Of a stretch of 64,000 bases of DNA, positions 7,830-15,570 are shown in pieces. This DNA comes from Lachnospiraceae bacterium. GTDB lineage: Bacteria; Bacillota; Clostridia; Lachnospirales; Lachnospiraceae. Where the stretch lies: assembly GCA_017622795.1 (NCBI GenBank), contig JAGAQI010000047.1, positions 1-64,000 of the forward strand. The letters are read 5' to 3'. Made by a program: the position numbers and the translations under genes. The notes under the pieces are model-generated. The model searched no databases, was not told the origin of the DNA, and saw nothing but the letters and a program-made list of their open reading frames with translations. The stretch's first letter is position 1. The number at the start of each line of letters is the position of its first letter.

Positions 7830-10346
7830 TTAATTGTTACTCTTTGCCGTATCAATACCTGCGGCGCCAACTAAGCCAAGACGCTCAGCGGCAGCTTCTC
7901 TCATCTTGTATTTTAACACTTTTCCTGCTGCATTCATAGGAAAAGATGCAACAAAATCAAAGTATTTCGGAACTTTATGGCGTGCCATACTTGCCATACA
8001 GTAGTCACGCATTTCCTGTTCGGTCATTGTCTTACCTTCTTTCAGGATAATGCAGGCCATGGCTTCTTCGCCGTACTTTTTATCCGGAACGCCGATAACC
8101 TGAACGTCCTGGACAAATGGGTGGGTGTAAATAAATTCTTCGATTTCCTTCGGATAGATATTTTCACCACCGCGGATAATCATATCTTTCAGACGGCCGG
8201 TAATACGATAGTTACCGTCTTTGTCACGGCAGGCAAGGTCGCCGGAGTGGAGCCAGCCTTCCGCATCTACGGTATCGCGGGTTGCTTCCGGCATTTTGTA
8301 GTAGCCCTTCATGGTGTTGTAGCCGCGGGAACAGAATTCGCCGTTTTCACCGTCTGCCACTTCTTCGCCGGTTTCCGGATTGATAATTTTACACTCGATG
8401 TGAGGGAAGTTATAACCAACGGTATCGGTACGTAAATCCAGCGGGTCGGTCCAGGCGGACATGGTGCTGCCCGGAGAGGACTCGGTCTGGCCGTATACGC
8501 TGACAATACCGGTCATATTCATTTCATTCGGGTCTGCCGCACGGCGCATCAGCTCCGGAGGGCAGCCGGCACCGGCCATAATACCGGTACGCATGTGGGA
8601 AAAATCGGTCTTTCTGTAATCCTCGTGGTTGAACATGGCAATAAACATGGTAGGCACACCGTTAAAGCAGGTAATGCGCTCCTGGTTAATGCATGCCAGG
8701 GAGGATTTTGCAGAGAAGTAAGGCATCGGACAAACGGTGGCACCGTGGGTTAAGGATGCGGTCATGGAAAGTACCATGCCGAAGCAGTGGAACATCGGCA
8801 CCTGAATCATCATACGGTCTGCAGTGGACAGGCCCATGCGGTCACCGATACACTTACCGTTGTTGACTACGTTATAATGGGTAAGCATTACGCCCTTCGG
8901 GAAACCGGTGGTTCCGGAGGTATACTGCATGTTGCAGACATCTTCCGGCTTTACCTTGGCAGCCATGCGGTTAAGTTCTGCCTGAGGCACAAGATTTCCT
9001 CTTTCCATTGCCTCGTCGAAGGTTAAACAGCCAGGCTGCTTAAAGCCTACGGTAATAACGTTACGAAGGAATGGCAGGCGCTTGCAGTGTAAAGGTTCAC
9101 CCGGTTTGCTGGTTGCAATTTCCGGACAAATCTCGTTAATGATTTCTCTGTAGTTGGAGTCCAGACAGGACTCTACCATAACTAAAGTATGGGTATCGGA
9201 CTGACGGAACAGATAGTCTGCTTCGTGTCTCTTATATGCGGTGTTAACGGTTACTAAAACCGCACCGATTTTGGTTGCAGCCCAGAAGGTAATGAACCAT
9301 GCCGGAACGTTGGTTGCCCAGATGGAAACCTTGGAACCGGCTTTTACACCCATGGAAATCAGGGCCTTGGCAAACTGGTCTACATCATCACGGAATTCTT
9401 CATAGGTGCGGACATAGTCCAAAGTAGTATATTTAAATGCATACTGGTCCGGGAATTCCTCTACCATGCGGTCCAGCACCTGGGAGAAGGTAAGGCTGAT
9501 TAATTCATCCTTTTTCCATACATACTGGCCGGTGCCGTTGTGGTTCGGATACAGTACTTTCTTTTTGCCGCGGGTTTTTTCAAAGCGGCTCATATAGTTA
9601 ACAAAGTGAGTGAAAATAACGTCGTATTCCGGTAAATCTTCCATCCACTCGGTTTTCCACTCCAGGGAGATGAAACCGTCGTAGTCGATGGAGGACAGGG
9701 CACGCATCATATCGGCAACCGGAAGGGTTCCTTCACCGATTAAATTGTAGGTGTCCTTGTCATCGGAGTCTCTTAAATGTACATGCTTCACGTAAGCACC
9801 TAAGTTTTTGATGGTAGCGTCGGCGCTTTCCTCATAGTCGCGGTACGGATGGTGGATATCCCACAAAGCCGCCAGATAATCGCTGGCAAAATCGTCCATC
9901 ATGGTGCGGAGTCTTGCGGAGTCGGAGAAGATGCCGCTGGTTTTTACCAGAATGGTAACATCGGAAGCTTCTGCATCTGCAAGTAACTCCGTTAAGTTTT
10001 CACGGACCAGAGCTTCATTATCATGTAATGCCACTACAGATACATAAGGAACCTGCATCTGCTTTGCGATGGCAATCAGCTCCTTAATGGCAGGAACAAA
10101 TTCCTTTTCCTCGTCGGAAATATCGTAGGAGGTATCCAGACAAGGGATGGAAAGATTTTGTTCCCGCAACTGGCGCATGGTTGCTGTCATGTTATATTTA
10201 TGGAACGGACCGGTCTTCTCGGTTAAGTCCGGAGAGCCCGGTAAATTATAAACTTCAATACCTTCGAATTTAGTGGATACAGCGGCATCTACCCATTCGT
10301 CCCAGGACATATGGGCCCAGCCTCTGGTGGAAAATGAAAGTCTCAT
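7830..10346 (-). CDS. Fusion: sugar-phosphate isomerase/epimerase TIM barrel plus acyl-CoA synthetase
   Basis: An 838-aa two-domain protein. Residues 1 to about 265 form an AP-endonuclease-2/xylose-isomerase-like TIM barrel, with metal-ligand motifs DIHHP (163-167), HVHLRD (188-193) and SLEWK (228-232). Residues from about 285 form an AMP-binding acyl-CoA synthetase with YTSGTTGFPKG (475-485), VYGQTESSPG, GRLKDMIIRGGENIYP and a C-terminal GKVLKYKMRE lysine motif. The synthetase would activate a carboxylic acid with ATP and CoA; the barrel would isomerise or epimerise a sugar-like compound. Substrates are unknown. It lies 3 bp after the LeuA-like gene, in the same T-box-controlled operon. Both halves look intact, so a sequencing artefact is unlikely. 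Confidence 0.88.
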   Translation of the reverse strand: MRLSFSTRGWAHMSWDEWVDAAVSTKFEGIEVYNLPGSPDLTEKTGPFHKYNMTATMRQLREQNLSIPCLDTSYDISDEEKEFVPAIKELIAIAKQMQVPYVSVVALHDNEALVRENLTELLADAEASDVTILVKTSGIFSDSARLRTMMDDFASDYLAALWDIHHPYRDYEESADATIKNLGAYVKHVHLRDSDDKDTYNLIGEGTLPVADMMRALSSIDYDGFISLEWKTEWMEDLPEYDVIFTHFVNYMSRFEKTRGKKKVLYPNHNGTGQYVWKKDELISLTFSQVLDRMVEEFPDQYAFKYTTLDYVRTYEEFRDDVDQFAKALISMGVKAGSKVSIWATNVPAWFITFWAATKIGAVLVTVNTAYKRHEADYLFRQSDTHTLVMVESCLDSNYREIINEICPEIATSKPGEPLHCKRLPFLRNVITVGFKQPGCLTFDEAMERGNLVPQAELNRMAAKVKPEDVCNMQYTSGTTGFPKGVMLTHYNVVNNGKCIGDRMGLSTADRMMIQVPMFHCFGMVLSMTASLTHGATVCPMPYFSAKSSLACINQERITCFNGVPTMFIAMFNHEDYRKTDFSHMRTGIMAGAGCPPELMRRAADPNEMNMTGIVSVYGQTESSPGSTMSAWTDPLDLRTDTVGYNFPHIECKIINPETGEEVADGENGEFCSRGYNTMKGYYKMPEATRDTVDAEGWLHSGDLACRDKDGNYRITGRLKDMIIRGGENIYPKEIEEFIYTHPFVQDVQVIGVPDKKYGEEAMACIILKEGKTMTEQEMRDYCMASMARHKVPKYFDFVASFPMNAAGKVLKYKMREAAAERLGLVGAAGIDTAKSNN

Positions 10347-10349
10347 GGT

Positions 10350-11756
10350 TTATGCCTCCTCGTAGGAAATTTTGTTGATCGCACTGATGTAAGCGGCAAT
10401 GGCAGAGCCCACGATATCCGTGGATGTTCCGCGGCCGGAATAAATCTTGCCGCCTGCGCGTAATTTCACAACGGTTTCGCCCATTGCTTCACGGCCTTCC
10501 GTGACGGAGCGGACCTGGAAATCATCCAGCTCGTAATGGCAGCCGACGATATTTTCCAACGCCAGGAATGCGGCATCTACCGGACCGTCGCCAAGAGCGA
10601 TGCCTTCCAATGCCTGACCGTTTTTCTCTACCTTCATATGGGCCATGGAAGATGCGGTGTTGCTGGCAGTAATGCTGTAGCTTGTTAAAACATAGGTAGC
10701 AGGCACCTGCATGGCTGCGGAAGCAACGATGGTATCTAATTCTTTGGAGGAGATAACCTCTTTTCTTGCTGCAATCACTTTAAATGCATCCCAAACCTGA
10801 CCGCAGTCTTCCTCACTTAAGTCATAGCCCAAGGATTCTACTGCTTTGATTACGATTTCTATATTGTCATTTGCGGTAAGTGCAATGTTTTCAGTTTCGG
10901 ATGCAACGATGCTGTCAAATGCGGAAGTTTTGCTGTGGGTGGTTTCGCATATTCTGGAAATCTGATTGATAATGCGCTTCATCTCTACGGTGCGGACACT
11001 GCAGGTGACACCGAAAGCCTCGCCTTTTGCGGCAAGCAGACGGGAGATGTGCGGCAGGGAAACTACGTTGCTTAAGTAAGCGGCGGCTTTGATTTCCTTT
11101 GCGCCGTGACGGATGGCTGCGATAGCACAGGCATCTGCCATTGCAAGGTCATTAATAAAGGAAACACCGAGAGTAACATCGGTAAGCTCCGGCACACCTT
11201 TGTATAATCCGTCAATAAAGAGTCCGGTTTCATCCGGAAGCATGGCACCGGTAGCGTCGCATACGGTAACGGTTGCGGCACCGGCAGCAATGGCGGTCTG
11301 AATTGCTTTATAAAGGAAAGCAGAGTCGCTTCTGGTAGCGTCATCCGCAATGAATTCCACATCTGCACATTTTTCACGGCAGGCAGATACAATTTCCTCG
11401 ATAGTTTTTAACATGGCATCCGGCTTTTTGTGGAATAAGTATTCCATCTGTACCGGGCTGGTGGATGCAAACACCTGCAGACGAGGCTTTGCAGCTTCCT
11501 TTAACGCATTCCAGGTAGCATCTACGCTTTCTTTGTTTAAGGAAACCGGAACAGCTACGATGCTGTTTTTTACGGTGGAAGCTACGGATTTGATGCGCAG
11601 GGCATCAATTTTTGGCTGGGTAATTCCTTCTAATTCAATTACGGTTACGTCTAATTTATCTAAGAGTTTCGGAATCTCGATTTTTTCTTTAAAGGATAGG
11701 GTGAAATCTTTTCCTGTCTGTTTTAATGTAATGTCGCTGATTTTGATCTGGTCCAT
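10350..11756 (-). CDS. 2-isopropylmalate-synthase-like protein lacking canonical metal ligands
   Basis: A 468-aa protein aligned by eye with LeuA. It has a DRE-TIM-like barrel (FIADDATRSD near 135-144; CDATGAMLP near 166-174) and a C-terminal LeuA dimer/regulatory domain (DGPVDAAFLALENI onward). Key catalytic signatures are altered. The usual D-x-T-LR-D-G-x-Q is SDITLKQTGKDFT (7-19), without the Arg. The metal-binding HxHND motif is SFIND (199-203), with both His gone. The GERAGN loop is absent. It is probably not a normal isopropylmalate synthase; it could be a regulatory paralog or a new activity. Start at 11756 has AGGAG at good spacing. It is the first gene after a Leu-type T-box. Confidence 0.82.
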   Translation of the reverse strand: MDQIKISDITLKQTGKDFTLSFKEKIEIPKLLDKLDVTVIELEGITQPKIDALRIKSVASTVKNSIVAVPVSLNKESVDATWNALKEAAKPRLQVFASTSPVQMEYLFHKKPDAMLKTIEEIVSACREKCADVEFIADDATRSDSAFLYKAIQTAIAAGAATVTVCDATGAMLPDETGLFIDGLYKGVPELTDVTLGVSFINDLAMADACAIAAIRHGAKEIKAAAYLSNVVSLPHISRLLAAKGEAFGVTCSVRTVEMKRIINQISRICETTHSKTSAFDSIVASETENIALTANDNIEIVIKAVESLGYDLSEEDCGQVWDAFKVIAARKEVISSKELDTIVASAAMQVPATYVLTSYSITASNTASSMAHMKVEKNGQALEGIALGDGPVDAAFLALENIVGCHYELDDFQVRSVTEGREAMGETVVKLRAGGKIYSGRGTSTDIVGSAIAAYISAINKISYEEA

Positions 11757-11784
11757 AATAAAAATCTCCTCTCTTTGATTTGAG

Positions 11785-11958
11785 TTGTGAAAAGTTCAGC
11801 TCGCGCCATTCGCAAAGGCACCTGCGGTGCTTTACCGCTGCTATCGCAGCTACTTTGCTCATTGACTTGGCGCTAACCCTCTGCAATACACCAACCACAA
11901 AAATGTATAAGCACATTTTGTGGTGGTTGTATATTGCAGAGGCTGAACTGTTGCACAA
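11785..11958 (-). ncRNA. Branched structured element between the T-box terminator and the coding region
   Basis: A 174-nt region closes with GTTCAGC (11794-11800) pairing GCTGAAC (11942-11948), extended by TTGTG/CACAA at the edges. Inside are GCGCCA/TGGCGC, a GCAAAG/CTTTGC arm with smaller hairpins, and a long hairpin whose arms (11880-11902 and 11915-11940, roughly) pair almost fully. It lies in the leader after the T-box terminator and before the ribosome site. It could be a second RNA switch or an inserted palindromic repeat. I do not recognise its class. Confidence 0.6.
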
Positions 11959-11989
11959 AAAAAGTCCTTGAAGCAAAAGCCTCAAGGAC
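11957..11989 (-). terminator. T-box attenuator terminator
   Basis: Read on the minus strand, GTCCTTGA and its complement TCAAGGAC form a stem with a short loop followed by seven T. The 5' arm competes with the T-box antiterminator just upstream. Confidence 0.85.
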
Positions 11990-12243
11990 GAATAAACAAT
12001 TCGCGGTACCACCTTGTTTACAGCCGCTTTACAGCAGACTGTCTCTCTCGGACTCCAGTCAAGTCCAAAGCCGGTAACGGGGCAACCGTACTCCACTACA
12101 CAAATAAAAATTCTTCGCAGAGTCAACTCGGGAATGAGACTGCATTCTTTCTTCCGTACCGGTTCACACCAACCACCGGCTCTCTGAAACCCTCCGAAAA
12201 GAAGCATAATTCCGTCAACGCCATTTTGTAGCAATTAAAAATT
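11957..12243 (-). promoter_or_regulatory. T-box riboswitch, probably leucine-specific
   Basis: The minus strand carries the diagnostic T-box antiterminator sequence AAGGTGGTACCGCGA (12015-12001), followed by a terminator. Upstream, stem I shows AGAGAGCC and GGTTGGTGTGAACCGG of the distal region. The presumed specifier loop reads GTCTCATTCCCGAG, where the CTC-A-YYCC pattern gives CTC, a leucine codon. Uncharged tRNA-Leu would favour read-through into the LeuA-like gene and the fusion gene. The T-box identity is firm; the Leu specificity is inferred from one loop. Confidence 0.9.
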
Positions 12244-12249
12244 GAGGCT

Positions 12250-12278
12250 ATTGTAGCACGTTAGTGTAACAAAGTCAA
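12250..12278 (-). promoter_or_regulatory. Promoter of the T-box operon
   Basis: Minus-strand TTGACT (12278-12273) and TACAAT (12255-12250) with a 17-bp spacer, placing the 5' end of the T-box RNA near 12243. Confidence 0.8.
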
Positions 12279-12375
12279 GTGGAAAATTAAAAAGTTTTAT
12301 CGGTTCTATCTATCTTTTTTTTGTTTTTAATAGTATAACAGATAATAGAGAGTACATCCGGAGGGATATGATATA

Positions 12376-13266
12376 ATGTATTACTATAAGTTATACGGAA
12401 TGCGGGTTGTTTCGGATTTTGAACTGCTTCAGCTTATAAATTTGTCAGAGAAGGAACGTATGCTGCCGCCTCAGATTACGATTTCGGAAAGAAAGTTTCC
12501 GGAAGAATACAAGCGGTCAGAAGAGTGTTATGTGGATGTGGGAAAGGAAAGAAGTATTTTTTCCAATTCTTACTGTTACATGCTGATGGAGCGGGGAGAA
12601 GCCATATATTATGAAAAAAAGGAATCTTCCACAGAGGAATTGCTGAATGCTTTTTTGCTGGGCTGGGGAATTTCCGTTTTGTTCTATCAAAGAGACCGGT
12701 TGGCGATTCATTGTTCCTGCGTGCAAAAGGACGGAGAGGCAATTTTAATCAGCGGGGACAGTGGAAGCGGAAAATCCACGGCTACAAGCGAGTTGCTAAA
12801 ACACGGATATTCCCTGGTGGCGGATGATATTGCGGTGGTAAGGCCCTTTGGTGAAAAAGGGTTACTTGTTGCACCTGCTTTTCCTTATCAGAAAATTTGC
12901 AGGGATGCGTTGCCGGAAGATATGTGGTCAAGTGATAGGGTAGTATATATTGATGAAAACAGGGACAAATTTCTGGTTCCGTATCAGGGAAGCTTTTCCG
13001 AAGAAGAGGTTTTGGTGCGGGCAATGTATATCCTGGAAATTTTTCCGGGAGAAAAAGCGGAATTAAAGGAACTGGCCGGAGGGGAAAAATTCCGGGCATG
13101 TATGAATTCTTTGTTTATTAAGCCGTTATTGGGAGAGAAGCTGTATGCTCCGGAAAACGGAAGCCGGGTATTAGAGTTTGCTTCCAGACTGCCGGTTTAC
13201 CGTATAAAAAGACCGGTGGGAAAAAATACAAAAATGGAAGTAGTAGATTTTATTAATCGTCAGTAG
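12376..13266 (+). CDS. HPr-kinase-like P-loop kinase of a RiPP-like cluster
   Basis: A 296-aa protein related to HPr kinase/phosphorylase. It has a P-loop GDSGSGKST (127-135), LVADD (147-151) and His112 in AIHCSCV. Similar stand-alone kinases occur in paeninodin-type lasso peptide clusters, where they phosphorylate the peptide C-terminus; others are of unknown role. True HprK has an N-terminal half and HPr-recognition motifs that I do not see here. GGAGGG lies about 10 nt before the start. It ends 10 bp before the asparagine-synthetase-like gene, and the precursor gene follows, so a role in modifying that peptide is likely but not proven. Confidence 0.82.
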   Translation: MYYYKLYGMRVVSDFELLQLINLSEKERMLPPQITISERKFPEEYKRSEECYVDVGKERSIFSNSYCYMLMERGEAIYYEKKESSTEELLNAFLLGWGISVLFYQRDRLAIHCSCVQKDGEAILISGDSGSGKSTATSELLKHGYSLVADDIAVVRPFGEKGLLVAPAFPYQKICRDALPEDMWSSDRVVYIDENRDKFLVPYQGSFSEEEVLVRAMYILEIFPGEKAELKELAGGEKFRACMNSLFIKPLLGEKLYAPENGSRVLEFASRLPVYRIKRPVGKNTKMEVVDFINRQ

Positions 13267-13276
13267 AGGAAATAGT

Positions 13277-15220
13277 ATGTCGGCAATATGGGGAATGGTT
13301 GCTCTGGACGGACAGGAAACGGTTCGTGAGCAGGACAGAATGATATTTGAAACGGTATATGAAAAGTGCAGGACAGATGCCTGTAACACGGTTACTGCAG
13401 AGGGAGCATATTTTGGCTGTGGCATCCAATTTGTAACACCGCAGTCTTACGGAGAACGGCTTCCGATAGCAAATGAAGACCGGACGATAGTATTTACTGC
13501 AGACGGTGTGCTGGACAACCGGCGGGAGATAATCCGGGTACTGGAAGAAGCCGGATGTGACAAGGGGGAATTGGAAGAAGCTGCGGATGGCACGTTAATG
13601 TACTTATCCTATTTGCGTTGGGGTACGGATTGCGTAAAGCTTTTCCGGGGTGTTTTTTCCATGGCAATCTGGGAGGCAGAAAAAAAACGGCTGGTATTAG
13701 TGTCCGACCAGGTGGCAGGGCGGTGCGTGTACTATGCAAGAAGGGGAAACCTGGTGGCATTTTCTACACTGCAGGAACCATTGCTGCAGCTGTTTCCGGA
13801 GACGGAATTTAATGAAGAGTATTTTAAGGATTTTCTGCTGGCAGAGCCTTCTGTCATTTATGTAGTACCCGGGGAGACGCCGTATCAGGATATGTTTTTA
13901 ATGAAGCCGGCAACAGTGGCTGAGTTTGATGAAACCGGAAACAGGGAAAGTGTGTACTGGCAACAGGGAGACCGCGTGCCGGGATATGAGAAAAAGGTCT
14001 GCAAGTCTGCCAAAGAGTACAGGGAAAGTTTTTTTGCACTGTATGAAGCCTGTGTGTGGGATGCTCTGGTCAGCAGCGGAGAAGTGGGGATTGCCATGAG
14101 CAGCGGTTTGGACTCCTCTACCATTGGCGTACTGGCAGCAAAGGAACTGGCAAAACAGGGAAAATCCCTATACTCTTATACTTTTGTGCCGTATTTAAAA
14201 CAGGACAAGGTACAGGAGGGAAATGCACTGTATGACGAATCTGCATATGTTAAGAAACTGGCGGACCGCTATTCCAATATACAGACAAGATTTTTAAACA
14301 ATCAGGGAAAAAATCTGTTTGAAGACATGGAGTTTTGCATGAAACTGCTGGAACTGCCCTATAAAACAGGAACTTTCCCAAACCATTTTGAAATGTGTAC
14401 GGAGGGCGCAAAGGACGGCTGCCGGGTATTTTTAAATGGCGGTTTTGGAAATAATACGGTTTCTTTCGGAGAAATCAATCATATACTGTTTGATTTATAT
14501 GAAAGGAGACAATACAGCACCTTGCTTTTATGGTTAAACCGGTTTTGCAAACATGAAAAAATCAGCCGCAGGGAAGCATTCTTTTCCCTTATGAAAAAAT
14601 TTCGCGCATCCCGGCAGGAAGATGATAAAGCGGTAACGAAACTGCCACCGAAGAATTTTTATCTGTTACCGGCAGTTTTGCGGAATTATCAGAGAGAAGA
14701 ACGGTTTTCCAAAGATAAGCGCCATTTATTGTCGATATCATATTTGGATAAAAAGTGCTATGAAGAGCATTTGCAGGCAACATCACTTCTTATGTATTTG
14801 GGAGCTTTTGAAACAAAATTCGGGCTGGCAACCGGAATGCTGCTCAGGGATCCGACGAAAGACATCCGGCTGATTTCTTTTTGCAGGGAACTTCCCTATG
14901 AATTATTTGCCTATCGCGGTATGCCCCGCTGGTTAATCCGAAGCAGCTTCCGAAGCATTCTCCCGGAAGAATTTTTAAACCGCTGGAGACAAAAGGGCTT
15001 GTTAAATGTTGACTGGCTGGACCGGATTTACCGGGACTGGCCTGCCCTAAAACTGGAGCTTATGGACACGATATCCGGAAGGGGAGCAGAAGAGTGGTTA
15101 GATATAAGCCGGATTCAAAAGGATATACAAGACTTTGGAAAAAATAAAGAAAAAGATCTTCACGCAATCAGCCATATATGTGCTCTTTATGCAGTGGCAA
15201 AATTTACGGATTCTCCGTAA
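13277..15220 (+). CDS. Asparagine-synthetase-like macrolactam cyclase homolog
   Basis: A 647-aa protein with an N-terminal class-II amidotransferase-like domain and a C-terminal ATP-pyrophosphatase domain (SSGLDSS, 275-281). The N-terminus is MSAIWGMV; the catalytic Cys2 of true asparagine synthetase is missing, so it cannot use glutamine in the normal way. The same loss is usual in lasso-peptide cyclases, which adenylate an Asp or Glu side chain and close a ring. GNNTVSFG and RWLIRSSFRSILPEEFLNRWRQ (split across the C-domain) resemble that family. It sits between a kinase and a short precursor. No RRE (B1) or transglutaminase-like protease (B2) gene is adjacent. Confidence 0.85.
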   Translation: MSAIWGMVALDGQETVREQDRMIFETVYEKCRTDACNTVTAEGAYFGCGIQFVTPQSYGERLPIANEDRTIVFTADGVLDNRREIIRVLEEAGCDKGELEEAADGTLMYLSYLRWGTDCVKLFRGVFSMAIWEAEKKRLVLVSDQVAGRCVYYARRGNLVAFSTLQEPLLQLFPETEFNEEYFKDFLLAEPSVIYVVPGETPYQDMFLMKPATVAEFDETGNRESVYWQQGDRVPGYEKKVCKSAKEYRESFFALYEACVWDALVSSGEVGIAMSSGLDSSTIGVLAAKELAKQGKSLYSYTFVPYLKQDKVQEGNALYDESAYVKKLADRYSNIQTRFLNNQGKNLFEDMEFCMKLLELPYKTGTFPNHFEMCTEGAKDGCRVFLNGGFGNNTVSFGEINHILFDLYERRQYSTLLLWLNRFCKHEKISRREAFFSLMKKFRASRQEDDKAVTKLPPKNFYLLPAVLRNYQREERFSKDKRHLLSISYLDKKCYEEHLQATSLLMYLGAFETKFGLATGMLLRDPTKDIRLISFCRELPYELFAYRGMPRWLIRSSFRSILPEEFLNRWRQKGLLNVDWLDRIYRDWPALKLELMDTISGRGAEEWLDISRIQKDIQDFGKNKEKDLHAISHICALYAVAKFTDSP

Positions 15221-15245
15221 AATTCTAACAAAATTGTTGAAAGTA

Positions 15246-15274
15246 TTTACAAATACAAAAGAATTGTGTAATAT
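15246..15274 (+). promoter_or_regulatory. Promoter of the precursor peptide gene
   Basis: TTTACA (15246-15251) and TAATAT (15269-15274) with 17-bp spacing, 26 bp after the cyclase stop codon. An own promoter would let the precursor be made in excess over its modifying enzymes. Confidence 0.65.
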
Positions 15275-15312
15275 TCCGGTATTCGGATAAGCGATTTAGG
15301 GAGGTATAATTT

Positions 15313-15516
15313 ATGAAAGAGTGGAAGACACCGGGAATTGAAGAAATGAAAATTGAACAGACTGCAGCACCTGTTGATGTAACTAATATGACCAGTGGCC
15401 AGATCGCACAGCTGGATCTTGGAACCTGTCATAATCCATATTGGGAAGGTAACGGAAAAACTAAGGAAGAAGCAATTGAGGAAAACCCTTACTGGGGTGG
15501 CAGCTGGGGCAATTAA
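15313..15516 (+). CDS. Candidate RiPP precursor peptide
   Basis: A 67-aa peptide with GGGAGG 8 nt before the start. The N-terminus, WKTPGIEEMKIEQT (4-17), matches the spacing of paeninodin-type leaders (aromatic-x-x-P-x-aliphatic ... Thr). The C-terminal half carries two NPYW motifs (41-44 and 58-61) with Gly-rich ends: HNPYWEGNG and ENPYWGGSWGN. Two lasso-like core readings exist. After Thr17 the core would start at Ala19, but no Asp/Glu lies at ring positions 7-9. After Thr27 it would start at Gly29, with Asp35 at ring position 7. The product is therefore undetermined. It lies directly downstream of the kinase and cyclase and has its own promoter and terminator. Confidence 0.78.
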   Translation: MKEWKTPGIEEMKIEQTAAPVDVTNMTSGQIAQLDLGTCHNPYWEGNGKTKEEAIEENPYWGGSWGN

Positions 15517-15541
15517 ACCAAATACCCTGACAGAAAGAAAT

Positions 15542-15570
15542 CCGGGATGAATAATATCATCCCGGTATTT
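15542..15570. terminator. Terminator after the precursor gene
   Basis: CCGGGATGA (15542-15550) pairs with TCATCCCGG (15557-15565), followed by TATTTTTATT. It lies between convergent genes and may serve both. Confidence 0.85.

Noticed and set aside
11689..12234. A 181-codon open frame on the minus strand across the T-box
   Set aside because: It lies over the T-box RNA and the structured leader and has no family likeness; it is a chance frame.
13277..15516. Firm call of a classical lasso peptide cluster
   Set aside because: No B1/RRE or B2 protease gene is adjacent and the precursor core does not satisfy both leader spacing and ring-acid rules, so only a RiPP-like call is made.
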